From: Gemmatimonadaceae bacterium
GTDB taxonomy: Bacteria; Gemmatimonadota; Gemmatimonadetes; Gemmatimonadales; Gemmatimonadaceae
Direction of reading: 5' to 3'
Assembly: GCA_020846935.1 (NCBI GenBank)
Contig: JADLCY010000011.1
Coordinates: 310,001 to 374,000 of the forward strand
Length of the DNA: 64,000 bases
The notes beneath the pieces were generated by a model, which searched no databases, had not been told where the DNA came from, and saw only the letters and a list, made by a program, of their open reading frames with translations. Made by a program: the position numbers and the translations under genes. This document shows positions 42,109 through 50,558 of the stretch, piece by piece; within the stretch, counting starts at the first letter, position 1, and the number at the start of each line of letters is the position of its first letter.

Positions 42109-43236
42109 GTGAAGACACCGCCCGAAGTCCATGCCGCGCGACTCACCGGGGAATCGTCGGCGGGCAGTATTCTGGTCGAAGTGTACGCGCTGACGGACGT
42201 GGGGCGGACGAGGGAGCATAACGAGGACGCATACGTCGTGTCCGACCTCTCGCGCGGCACACCACTCGCCTTTGACACCTCGGTGCAGCAGCGCGTGGGG
42301 AGTCGCGGACTGTTGTTCATGGTGGCCGACGGCATGGGCGGCGCCGCCGCCGGTGAACTCGCGAGCGCGACCGCGGTCGACGTGGTGCTGCGTCACCTGC
42401 GCGAGCAGTGGACGACGGCGACATCCATCGCCCCCGACGAGTTCGTCGGCGCCCTGGAGCGGGCTGCCGTCACCGCCAACGGCGTGATCTACCGCTATGC
42501 GGCCGAACACGCGGAAGTGCGCGGCATGGGAACCACGGCGACCATCGCCGGGCTCCTGGGCGACACGGTCTACCTCGCCCAGGTCGGTGACTCGCGCGCA
42601 TACCTCGTGCGCGACGGACACGCGCGGCAGCTCACCAAGGACCAGTCCCTGATCCAGAAGCTCATCGAAGCCGGTGACATGACGGAGGAGCAGGCGGAGC
42701 TGAGCGAGCGCAAGAACATCATCCTGCAGGCGCTTGGGCCCGAGGCGAACATCAAGGTCGACCTGACGCACCAGCAGGTGCGCCGCGGCGACGTGCTCGT
42801 GCTCTGCTCCGATGGGCTGTCGGGTCTGGTGCGGGGCGATGAGATCGCGCGCGCGGTGCGCGAGGAACCCGACCTGCTCAGCGCCTGCACGCGCCTTGTA
42901 GGCATTGCCAACGACAAGGGTGGCCCGGACAACATCACCGTGGTGGCGGCGCGGTTCGATGGCGCGGGCCTCCGGCGCGCCCTGCCGGAGGATCCGGTGG
43001 GTCATCAGCTGTACGAACGCCCGCAGCTCTCGATTCCCTCGGGCGCGGATCTCGACACCTTGTTGCGCGAACGGACCGAAGCCATGATGCGAGGCGCGCC
43101 CATCGAGCCCTTCCCCGTCGCGGTCCGCGAAGAACGCCGGCAGCAGGGCCTGATGATTCGCGCGGCGCTCGTGGCCGCCGCGGTGTTGCTCGGACTCTTT
43201 CTCGCCTGGCGCTGGTACGGCCGGCTGGGGGCGTAG
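42109..43236 (+). CDS. PP2C-family Ser/Thr protein phosphatase, membrane-anchored
   Basis: 375 residues. PPM/PP2C motifs: LTDVGRTREHNEDAYVV (metal Asp), LLFMVADGMGGAAAGELAS, GMGTTATIAGL, VGDSRAYLVRDG and KGGPDNITVVAARF. A single C-terminal membrane helix (AALVAAAVLLGLFLAW) follows a linker of about 90 residues, so the catalytic domain is cytoplasmic. It reverses Ser/Thr kinase action. It follows the FHA gene in the same direction; a PknB-like kinase is encoded about 11 kb further on. Confidence 0.9.
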   Translation: MKTPPEVHAARLTGESSAGSILVEVYALTDVGRTREHNEDAYVVSDLSRGTPLAFDTSVQQRVGSRGLLFMVADGMGGAAAGELASATAVDVVLRHLREQWTTATSIAPDEFVGALERAAVTANGVIYRYAAEHAEVRGMGTTATIAGLLGDTVYLAQVGDSRAYLVRDGHARQLTKDQSLIQKLIEAGDMTEEQAELSERKNIILQALGPEANIKVDLTHQQVRRGDVLVLCSDGLSGLVRGDEIARAVREEPDLLSACTRLVGIANDKGGPDNITVVAARFDGAGLRRALPEDPVGHQLYERPQLSIPSGADLDTLLRERTEAMMRGAPIEPFPVAVREERRQQGLMIRAALVAAAVLLGLFLAWRWYGRLGA

Positions 43237-43406
43237 GCGGGTCCGCGCGTCCAGTCGCGGCAACGGGGCACCCACCGCGCGATCCTGTCCCTCGATGACT
43301 CTCGCGGCCCCCGCCGGCCCCCCGGCCTTACCGGCCGCCAGCGCCATCGGGATCATCGAACGCCTGCGAAGAGCCGCAGCGCAGGAGACGCGAGGTTCGG
43401 TTGCCG

Positions 43407-44528
43407 TCAGGCCGGCGTCCGCTTGCCCAGCACCCGCGGACCCCTGGCGCCCGTGGCGCCCGGCACGTTGCCGGGCTGGCCGGTGAGGTGGAGGTAGCCC
43501 AGCAGGGCGAAGGCCACGGCTTCCTTGGCCTCCCCATCGAAGAACAGCTCGTCGAATCGTACCACGCGTCGCGGGGCCAGGCGCCGCGCGATGGCGTCGA
43601 CCAGGGCCGGGTTGCGCGCGCCTCCTCCGGACACCACAACGTCCGCCACCGGCTCAGGTACAAAGCGCGCAAAGCTGTCGGCGATGGACGCAGCGGTGAA
43701 CTCCACGGCCGTTGCGATCAGGTCGGGGTCGCTCGCGCCCGGGCGCTCGCGACGACAGGCGGCCATGAATTCCGCGATCCAACCGGGCGTGAACAGCTCG
43801 CGGCCGGTCGACTTGGGGGGCGGCGCGCTGAAGTACGCGTGGCCTAACGACGCGGCCACCACGCCGGGGATCGCCGTGCCGGCGCGCGCCAGGCGGCCGT
43901 CCTCGTCGTAACGCCTCGACGGGTCGAGCTGCCGCACGATGCCGTCGATCACGACGACGCCCGGGCCGGTATCGAACGCGCGCACCGCCGCCGCGTCCCC
44001 CCCGGGCGGTACGATGGTGACGTTGCCGATCCCGCCAAGGTTCTGCAGCGCACGGAAGTTCCGCGGGTCGGCAAAAAGCAGTCGATCGGCGATCGGCACG
44101 AGGGGCGCGCCCTGCCCTCCGGCGGCCATGTCACGGACGCGGAAATCGCTGATCACGGGAAGCCCGGTACGTTCGGCGATCACGGCCGACTCGCCGGTCT
44201 GCCAGGTGGAATGATCCGGGATGTGCCAGATCGTTTGTCCGTGGGACGCGATGCCGGCGATGTCGGCCCGCGGCACACCGGCCTGGGCAATCACCTGCTG
44301 CGCCGCCGCGGCGAGCCATTCACCCAGGTCGACGTTGAGACGGCAATACGTCTCGGGGGTGCCCCCCACCAGCGCGCTCCCCAGCCGCTCGCGCTGTGTG
44401 GCGGTGTACGGCGCCACGTCCCACGCGAGCAACTCGGCCGACACGCGCGCGCCATCCTGCGAGAATCGTACGACCGCCGCCGAGATGCCGTCGAGCGACG
44501 TGCCGGACATGAGGCCGACGAGGATCAC
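43407..44528 (-). CDS. anmK: Anhydro-N-acetylmuramic acid kinase
   Basis: 373 residues from GTG 44528, which overlaps the murQ stop as GTGA; the much longer frame to 44732 lies inside murQ. It converts recycled 1,6-anhydroMurNAc to MurNAc-6-phosphate. Family motifs: GLMSGTSLDGISAAVV at the start, IASHGQTIWH, ALQNLGGIGNVT, AFDTGPGVVVIDG and VSGGGARNPALV. Product feeds MurQ, encoded just upstream, so both steps of the pathway are coupled. Confidence 0.95.
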   Translation of the reverse strand: MILVGLMSGTSLDGISAAVVRFSQDGARVSAELLAWDVAPYTATQRERLGSALVGGTPETYCRLNVDLGEWLAAAAQQVIAQAGVPRADIAGIASHGQTIWHIPDHSTWQTGESAVIAERTGLPVISDFRVRDMAAGGQGAPLVPIADRLLFADPRNFRALQNLGGIGNVTIVPPGGDAAAVRAFDTGPGVVVIDGIVRQLDPSRRYDEDGRLARAGTAIPGVVAASLGHAYFSAPPPKSTGRELFTPGWIAEFMAACRRERPGASDPDLIATAVEFTAASIADSFARFVPEPVADVVVSGGGARNPALVDAIARRLAPRRVVRFDELFFDGEAKEAVAFALLGYLHLTGQPGNVPGATGARGPRVLGKRTPA

Positions 44529-45553
44529 GACGCCACCTCTCCCTCGACAAGCGCATCCGCACGCACCGGCGGCGGTCCCCCCACCACACGGCGGATCACA
44601 CCGCCGCCTTCCACCAGTGCCGCCGCGGCCGCGGCGCGATCCACGCCCAGCTTCTGCATCACGATGGCAAGCTTCACGCTGCCGCCCGATTGTTCGAGCA
44701 GCGTACGCGCCACGTCGACACCGACGCCGCACACCTCGACCAGGATGCGCTCCGAGCGATCCTTCAGCTTGAGGTTGGTCGCGCGCAGGTCGACCATCAG
44801 GTTGCCGAAGGTTTTTCCGATGCGGATCATCGCACCGGTGGTCAACATGTTGAGGATCATCTTGGTGGCCGTGCCCGCCTTGAGGCGCGTTGACCCCGTG
44901 ACGACCTCGGGCCCAGGCACGGCGATGATCGCGAGATCGATGGTGGCGACGAACGCAGGCTCGACGGGCGTACAGGCAACGAGCACCGCACGTGCGCCCA
45001 GTTCGCGGGCGCGCGTCAGGGCGCCGCGCACGAACGGCGTCGTACCGGAGGCCGCGATACCAACGACCACGTCCTTCGCATTGACCCCGTGTTCATCCAT
45101 CGTCGCCGCCCCGGCCGAGGGATGGTCTTCGGCACCTTCCTGCGATCGGAAGACGGCGCGTTCTCCGCCGGCAATGATGCCCTGCACCAGTTCCGGATCG
45201 CTGCCGAACGTCGGCGGACACTCGCTTGCATCGAGGATGCCGAGCCGGCCGGAGGTGCCGGCCCCGACGTAGAAGAGCCGGCCTCCATTGCGGAACGCTC
45301 CCTCGACGAACTCGATGGCCCTCGCAATCGGTTCGCGCTGGGTGGCCACGGCGTCGGCGACTCGGCGGTCTTCGCCGTTCATGATATCGACGATCTCCAG
45401 CGGCGAGGCGAGATCGATCGCTGCCGAGGCCGGGTTGCGTTGTTCGGTAACGCGGGATTCGGGGCGTGGCGGCACGAGGTACCTGAGGGTCGAGGGCGCA
45501 GGGACGAAGTGAGTCTCGACCACGCCTGGCGGCGGCGCGGCGGCGCGTGGCAC
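44525..45553 (-). CDS. murQ: N-acetylmuramic acid 6-phosphate etherase
   Basis: 342 residues; cleaves the D-lactyl ether of MurNAc-6-P to GlcNAc-6-P. The conserved opening TEQRNPASAAIDLASPLEIV begins at about residue 36, so 35 extra N-terminal residues precede the usual start; no in-frame start codon lies closer to the motif. SIS-domain motifs: FYVGAGTSGRLGILDASECPPTFG, IIAGGERAV, GIAASGTTPFVRGAL and AGTATKMILNMLTTGAMI. Coupled with anmK. Confidence 0.95.
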   Translation of the reverse strand: MPRAAAPPPGVVETHFVPAPSTLRYLVPPRPESRVTEQRNPASAAIDLASPLEIVDIMNGEDRRVADAVATQREPIARAIEFVEGAFRNGGRLFYVGAGTSGRLGILDASECPPTFGSDPELVQGIIAGGERAVFRSQEGAEDHPSAGAATMDEHGVNAKDVVVGIAASGTTPFVRGALTRARELGARAVLVACTPVEPAFVATIDLAIIAVPGPEVVTGSTRLKAGTATKMILNMLTTGAMIRIGKTFGNLMVDLRATNLKLKDRSERILVEVCGVGVDVARTLLEQSGGSVKLAIVMQKLGVDRAAAAAALVEGGGVIRRVVGGPPPVRADALVEGEVAS

Positions 45554-45647
45554 TAACTTACCGCCCTATGCGCTCACCATGCAGGCGTTCGAGGCGGGCG
45601 TTCCATGTACGGACGCGCGGCGTCCCCAGGCTCCGGTGTGTCGACTG

Positions 45648-46289
45648 ATGCCACGTGCGCGCACCCTGATGATCGCCACGCTGCTCGGCCTCCCGGCCGC
45701 GGCAGGCGCACAGCGCCGCGACGACAGCGGCGGTGGCGAGCGCGCCTGGTTCGCGAGCGCGAGTGCCGGGATCCAGTTTGGCCCGCTCGTGCTCGACGAT
45801 GCGTCCTCGTCACGATGGGATATCGACGCCGCGTTCAGCTGGCGAGCCACCGTCGAACGCGCGGTATCGCCGGGCGTCACGGCCGGCCTCGCGTTCAGCC
45901 ACGCGCGATTGCCGATGACCTATGTCTCGACAGCGGCAAGCAGCAGCTGTGCCCGATGCGCCGCGGACGTCACCGTCTCGTCGTACGGCGGCATCGTGCG
46001 CGTAGGCCCTGGCAGCGCACGCGGCTTCCATCAGGTGCTCGAAGTCTTCGTCGGCGCGCTCCGATATGGGAACTTCGAGCAAGTGTCCCCACGCGGACGG
46101 CTGGCGCCTGCGTCCAACACGGACTTTGCCTTTGGCGCCGGCTACGGCTTTGCCTATGCGATCGGCAACGACTACGCCATTCAGCTCGTCCAGGACGCGG
46201 TCAACGCATTGCACGAACGGAGCACGCAGGGTGGTGGGCGGCTGGCGCGACACCTCTCGACCCGACTCGGCGTCCGCGTGGGGTTCTAG
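45648..46289 (+). CDS. Small outer-membrane beta-barrel-like protein
   Basis: 213 residues from ATG 45648, giving a signal peptide (RTLMIATLLGLPAAAGAQ). The mature part shows alternating-residue strands (AWFASASAGIQFGPLVL, AAFSWRATVERAV, TAGLAFSHARLPM, NTDFAFGAGYGFAYAIG) and ends in a Phe (TRLGVRVGF), typical of outer-membrane barrels. A CARC pair sits in a probable loop. Looks like an OmpA/OmpW-sized 8-strand barrel; function unknown. Divergent from murQ. Confidence 0.65.
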   Translation: MPRARTLMIATLLGLPAAAGAQRRDDSGGGERAWFASASAGIQFGPLVLDDASSSRWDIDAAFSWRATVERAVSPGVTAGLAFSHARLPMTYVSTAASSSCARCAADVTVSSYGGIVRVGPGSARGFHQVLEVFVGALRYGNFEQVSPRGRLAPASNTDFAFGAGYGFAYAIGNDYAIQLVQDAVNALHERSTQGGGRLARHLSTRLGVRVGF

Positions 46290-46517
46290 CTGGCGCACGC
46301 GTCCTGATGCTCGACGAGCCGACCGCGGGAGTGGCGGCCCTTCGAGATCGACCTGGAGACCCCCGTTCCACCGTCCACGTTGCGGCGTTCCAGTCGTGGG
46401 TCGACCCACTACCGGCGTTCCAGCGACGGCGCGCGCGGCGCACCGATTCAGTATCGTTCGGGTTCTGATGTATCCAGCGGCGTGTCATCCGCACGTCGTA
46501 TCTCCGGCCTCACCATC

Positions 46518-48263
46518 ATGCGCGCCATCGCCGTTGTCCTGGTGCTGTTCATCGTCGCCTGCTCCCGCGGGACGCCGTCGTCGTCGCTCCGTGCGACCGA
46601 CATTCCCCCACGCCGCGCGATGGCGTTCCCCGAAGGGTGGCGTTTCGCGGCCGGCCAGCCCGCGGCGTTCGGTGAGCGGTTCATGATCGCCAGCAACGAG
46701 CGGCGCGCGTCCGATGCCGGGAACGAGATCATCCAGGCGGGCGGCAACGCCGTTGACGCGGCCGTGGCCGTCGGGTTCGCGCTTGCGGTCACCTACCCCG
46801 TCGCCGGCAACGTGGGCGGCGGCGGCTTCATGGTCATTCGCATGGCCGACGGACGCTCGGCGGCGATCGACTATCGCGAGGTCGCGCCCCAGGCCGCATC
46901 ACGCGACATGTACCTCGACGCCCAGGGCAACCCAACCAACGAAAGCATCATCGGCTACCGCGCCTCCGGTGTACCCGGCGCCGTGGCCGGTATGGCCGAG
47001 GCCCTGGCGAAATACGGGACCATGCCCCTGTCGCGCGTGATGGAGCCGGCGATTCGCCTCGCGCGCGATGGCTTTGTGGTCGATTCGCAGTTCCATTCGT
47101 CGCTGGCCGGGAGCCGCGACTACATCACGCGCTTCGACGGGCGGGACGTTTTCTATGTCAACGGGCAGGCCCTCCCGGTCGGCACGCACTTTCGGCAGCT
47201 CGCGCTTGCGCGGACGCTGCAGCTGATCGCCGACCAGGGCCCTGCGGCGTTCTATCGTGGCGAGGTAGGCGATTCGCTCGTCGCCGCCATGAAGCGCGGC
47301 GGCGGCATCCTGACGAAGCAGGACCTGGAGAACTACCGACCCGAGTGGCGCACACCGATCCGCAGCACCTATCGCGGCTACACGCTCTTCACCATGCCTC
47401 CCGCGTCGTCAGGCGGCGTGACGATCACCGAGACCATGAACATGCTGGAGACGTGGGACTCGCTGCCGTCCTTTGGCAGCGCCGCCTATGCCCACGTGTT
47501 GTCCTCGGCGTACCAGCGGGCGTTCATCGATCGCAACAGCAAGCTCGCGGACCCGAAGTTCGTGCCGGTGCCGATCGCGGAGCTGACGAGCAAGACGTAC
47601 GCGCGGGCCCTGGCGAAGACCATCGACCCGGCGCGCAAGACGCCGACGCCGCCGAACGGGGCGCAGATCGTCGACGGGATGCACACCACGCATTACTCCG
47701 TGGTCGACGACAAGGGCAACGCCGTGGCGACGACGACCACGATCAACAATGGCTACGGCTCGGCGGTCTACCTGACGAACGTCGGCTTCTTCATGAACGA
47801 CGAGATGGATGACTTTGCGACCGCGCCCGGGAAACCGAACATGTTCGGACTCGTGCAGTATGAGCAGAACGCGATCGCCCCCGGCAAGCGGATGCTCAGC
47901 GCGATGTCGCCGTCGATCGTGCTGGACCCGAAGGGCGAGCTGCTTCTCGTCGTTGGGGCTGCCGGCGGGCCCCGCATCATCACCGCCACCTCGCAGGTGA
48001 TCCTCAACGTGATCGATCACCGCATGTCGCTGTCGGATGCGATGCGGGCCCCGCGCCTGCACCATCAGGCCCTGCCCGACACGCTCATGTACGAGACCGG
48101 CGGGCTGTCGCAGGCGGCGCAGGACTCGCTCCGCCGCATCGGGCACGGCCTTCGCGCGATCGGCGGCATTGCCAATGTCAACGCCGTGATGCGGGTCAAG
48201 GGAGGTTGGGAGGGTGTCAGCGAGCCGCGATCAGGCGGGACGGGAGGGACGTCGGCTCGTTAG
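46518..48263 (+). CDS. ggt: Gamma-glutamyltransferase, lipoprotein
   Basis: 581 residues from ATG 46518, with lipobox LFIVAC. GGT proenzymes cut themselves before a threonine that becomes the nucleophile; here HTTHYSVVDDKGNAVATTTT places it at Thr390, splitting a large subunit and a subunit of about 190 residues. Other motifs: SDAGNEIIQAGGNAVDAAVA, PVAGNVGGGGFMVIR, SGVPGAVAGM, LSAMSPSIVLD and AAGGPRIITATSQVI. It hydrolyses glutathione and other gamma-glutamyl compounds in the periplasm. The TAG stop is part of CGTTAGGC (48259-48266). Confidence 0.92.
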   Translation: MRAIAVVLVLFIVACSRGTPSSSLRATDIPPRRAMAFPEGWRFAAGQPAAFGERFMIASNERRASDAGNEIIQAGGNAVDAAVAVGFALAVTYPVAGNVGGGGFMVIRMADGRSAAIDYREVAPQAASRDMYLDAQGNPTNESIIGYRASGVPGAVAGMAEALAKYGTMPLSRVMEPAIRLARDGFVVDSQFHSSLAGSRDYITRFDGRDVFYVNGQALPVGTHFRQLALARTLQLIADQGPAAFYRGEVGDSLVAAMKRGGGILTKQDLENYRPEWRTPIRSTYRGYTLFTMPPASSGGVTITETMNMLETWDSLPSFGSAAYAHVLSSAYQRAFIDRNSKLADPKFVPVPIAELTSKTYARALAKTIDPARKTPTPPNGAQIVDGMHTTHYSVVDDKGNAVATTTTINNGYGSAVYLTNVGFFMNDEMDDFATAPGKPNMFGLVQYEQNAIAPGKRMLSAMSPSIVLDPKGELLLVVGAAGGPRIITATSQVILNVIDHRMSLSDAMRAPRLHHQALPDTLMYETGGLSQAAQDSLRRIGHGLRAIGGIANVNAVMRVKGGWEGVSEPRSGGTGGTSAR

Positions 48264-48353
48264 GCCGCCCGCCGCTGTGGGCCTGATCGCGGATCTGTGG
48301 GCCGCAGCATCCTCCCGGCGTGCCGGGCACGAGATTCGTCGATCGCGCGCATG

Positions 48354-48539
48354 GACGAGCCTCTCCGCGTCGCGGTCGGCAAGGCGTCGTCGCGTCATCC
48401 GGGCCCCTTGCCCGGCGACAGCCATGCCACTCCGATTCGCAATCGAGGACGAGCCACTCCGCGTCGCGGTCGGCAAGGCGTCGTCGACTCATCAGCGCCC
48501 CTTGCCCGGAGACAGCCATGCCACTCCGATTCGCATCGA
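48354..48539. repeat. Two tandem copies of a 92-94 nt unit
   Basis: Copy 1 begins at 48354 and copy 2 at 48448 (period 94). Both start GACGAGCC, run through CCGCGTCGCGGTCGGCAAGG and CCCCTTGCCCGG, and end ACAGCCATGCCACTCCGATTCGC; they differ at roughly ten positions. Neither is plausibly coding. The unit lies in the gap between the ggt stop and the next gene's end. Whether it occurs elsewhere in the genome cannot be seen here. Confidence 0.8.
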
Positions 48540-48553
48540 AGTGGCATGGCTGT
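48512..48553. terminator. 14-bp stem at the end of the repeat
   Basis: ACAGCCATGCCACT (48512-48525) pairs perfectly with AGTGGCATGGCTGT (48540-48553), and the 14-nt loop holds a further CGAT/ATCG stem. GGAG before and CTCC after can extend it past a 2-nt bulge. Located between convergent genes, so it may act as a factor-independent or processing hairpin; no T-tract. Confidence 0.55.
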
Positions 48554-48619
48554 ACCTCCGTGTGACTCGATGGCCCGCGCGGCACGTGGTCGCTGACTAC
48601 GCGCCTGCGCGCACACGCA

Positions 48620-49513
48620 CTACGCGCCAGCCACCGTCACTGACGAGTTGAGCTTCACCACGATGTCGGCGCCCGCGTTCAGGCAACCCTCGTAGTTCGC
48701 GGTAGCGGCCGCTGCGGCGGCACCCGCCGCCGCGCCGGCGGCGGCACCGATGAGCGTGCCCTTGCGGTTCTTGCCCAGCACCTGACCGAGGACGGCGCCA
48801 ACTGCGGCGCCCCCAGCGACCTTCTTGGCGTCGTTCCCGGTGGACGAGTTGCGGACGCGATCGATGGTGGCGGTTTGCACGTCAGCGTCGAGCGGATACG
48901 TCTTGCCGCCAAACGCCACCGAGATCACGCGCAGGCCGATCACGATCTGGTCGTTCGTGTTTTCGCTGCGCTTGAGTTCCGTGAGTTCGAGCGTCACATC
49001 GGCGCCGGCCGGGATCATGACGCCGTTGCTGCCGGCCACGTTGTCCGCGACGGTCGCGGTAAAGCGATCACCGACCTTGTTGGTGTTGGTGCAGACCTTG
49101 TTGGCCGCATCGAGCTTGATCGTCGTTCCCGCGGCAATCGCGCCACCGGCCTTCTCGGCCACACCAGTGCCCTTCTCCGACGTGTTCCCGGATGGCGTGG
49201 TATTGGTTGGCGTCGGTGCCGGTGGTGGCGTGGGCGTAGGGGTCGGCCGCGGTGGCGGCGATGTGGGCCGCGGGCGCGGGCGTGTGGGCGCCGGCGTCGC
49301 GGGCGCGGGGGCGGCGGGTGCCGGCGTCTCCGCTGGCGGCACGTCCTGCAGTTGGGGCTGCACCGCGGTGTCCGCGCCCGCACGCGCCAGGTCGCGCTGC
49401 AGCGAGGAGTCGTTGGCGAGCGCGTCCTGCTTTGGCTCACGCGAGCAGGCGGCAACAGCGATCAATGCAAGCGCGGCGCTCATCACGCGGCCGCGTCGGA
49501 AGGCACGAGTCAT
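48620..49513 (-). CDS. Lipoprotein with Pro-rich linker and glycine-zipper segment
   Basis: 297 residues from ATG 49513, signal with lipobox AVAAC. Then a region of about 70 residues of Pro/Ala/Thr with little else (PAPTRPRPRPTSPPPRP), a soluble domain (GTTIKLDAANKVCTNTNKVGD, then MIPAGADVTLELTELKRS), and a C-terminal glycine/alanine zipper (AGGAAVGAVLGQVLG, AAAGAAAGAAAAA) like outer-membrane lipoproteins of the SlyB or RcnB-associated kind. Probably cell-envelope; no enzyme motif. Confidence 0.65.
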   Translation of the reverse strand: MTRAFRRGRVMSAALALIAVAACSREPKQDALANDSSLQRDLARAGADTAVQPQLQDVPPAETPAPAAPAPATPAPTRPRPRPTSPPPRPTPTPTPPPAPTPTNTTPSGNTSEKGTGVAEKAGGAIAAGTTIKLDAANKVCTNTNKVGDRFTATVADNVAGSNGVMIPAGADVTLELTELKRSENTNDQIVIGLRVISVAFGGKTYPLDADVQTATIDRVRNSSTGNDAKKVAGGAAVGAVLGQVLGKNRKGTLIGAAAGAAAGAAAAAATANYEGCLNAGADIVVKLNSSVTVAGA

Positions 49514-49667
49514 CGAGGGCCTCGGCGGTTCGGGAAAGGGGGACGCCACAAGATACCCGGTCAGGGTGCCTTTGGTGCCTTTGCTGGTGCGCCGCGACGG
49601 CGCACTCGACCACGGCCGAGCGGATGAGTCGCTGGCGACGTGATGCCAGTCACCAGACACGGGAGCG

Positions 49668-49825
49668 GCGGCGGTACGGAGAGGCGAGTGGCGCGGTACG
49701 GAGAGGCGAGTGGCGCGGTACGGAGAGGCGAGCGGCGGTACCGAGAGGCGAGCGGCGATACGGAGAGGCGAGCGGCGGTACCGAAAGGCGAGCGGCGGTG
49801 GTACCGAGAGGCGAGCGCGACGCTC
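49668..49825. repeat. Minisatellite of 20-23 bp units, about seven copies
   Basis: Units of the form GAGGCGAG[T/C]GGCG..GTAC[G/C]GA start at 49681, 49703, 49725, 49745, 49765, 49785 and 49808, with lengths 22, 22, 20, 20, 20, 23 and a partial last copy; a truncated unit precedes them. Unit lengths are not multiples of three, arguing against coding. It fills the gap between ccdA (3' end) and the lipoprotein gene (5' end), and the last copy touches the ccdA stop. Confidence 0.85.
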
Positions 49826-50555
49826 AGAGCCGCTCGAGCAGAAAGTCCGGCGTGAACCGCGTGAGCCAGGCGGCGAGCATCGTGAATCGATTGGTGACCA
49901 TCAGCAACCCGATCGCCACCATCACCGCGCCGGTCCCGCGCGAGAGCCATCCGATCTGGCGCCTGACGCGACGGAAGAACGCCATGAAGCGATCCACCGC
50001 GAGCGCGGACAGGATGAACGGCACCGCGAGGCCTAACGAGTACGCGGTCAGGAGGACGACGCCGCGGCCCAGGCTCTCCTGGCCGGACGCGTACATCAGG
50101 ATACCGCCAAGGATCGGCCCGATGCACGGCGTCCAGCCGGCGCCAAAGGCAATACCGACGAACACCGTCCCCGCATAGCCCATCGGCTTGTCCTTGAGGT
50201 GCAGCCGCCGATCCTGCGCCATCCAGCCGATGTTCAGGAAGCCCATGAGGTACAACCCGAACACGATGATCACCACGCCTCCGACCTGGCTGATCCAACC
50301 GCGATTGGCCGCCATGATCTGGCCGAACCCGGACGCGATCGCGCCAAGGACGATGAAGATCAGCGAGAACCCAAGCGTGAACAGCAGGCCATGCACGAGT
50401 GCCGTGCGACGTGCCGAGGCCGTCTGGACGTCGTCGATGGAGAGGCCGGTGATGAACGTGACGTAGCTCGGGACCAGCGGAAGGACGCACGGCGAGAGAA
50501 ACGAGAGCAGACCCGCCGTGAATGCGATGAACAACCCGATCGTCGGTGCTTCCAT
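49824..50555 (-). CDS. ccdA: CcdA-type thiol:disulfide transporter (cytochrome c biogenesis)
   Basis: 243 residues, six hydrophobic helices, the size of CcdA rather than full DsbD. The redox cysteines are in LLSFLSPCVLPLVPSYV (TM1, Cys 23) and FGAGWTPCIGPILGG (TM4). CcdA carries electrons from cytoplasmic thioredoxin across the membrane to periplasmic thioredoxin-like proteins, for haem c attachment or general disulfide reduction. It starts 3 nt after the hypothetical gene upstream. No ccs or resA genes are adjacent. Confidence 0.9.
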   Translation of the reverse strand: MEAPTIGLFIAFTAGLLSFLSPCVLPLVPSYVTFITGLSIDDVQTASARRTALVHGLLFTLGFSLIFIVLGAIASGFGQIMAANRGWISQVGGVVIIVFGLYLMGFLNIGWMAQDRRLHLKDKPMGYAGTVFVGIAFGAGWTPCIGPILGGILMYASGQESLGRGVVLLTAYSLGLAVPFILSALAVDRFMAFFRRVRRQIGWLSRGTGAVMVAIGLLMVTNRFTMLAAWLTRFTPDFLLERL

Positions 50556-50558
50556 GCG

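Noticed and set aside
48217-48651. Several open frames across the 94-nt repeat
   Set aside because: They arise from the repeat and are out of phase with its 94-nt period; none has a ribosome site or plausible composition.
49668-49825. CRISPR-like array
   Set aside because: Units of 20-23 bp are head-to-tail with no spacers between them, and no cas gene is present; it is a minisatellite.
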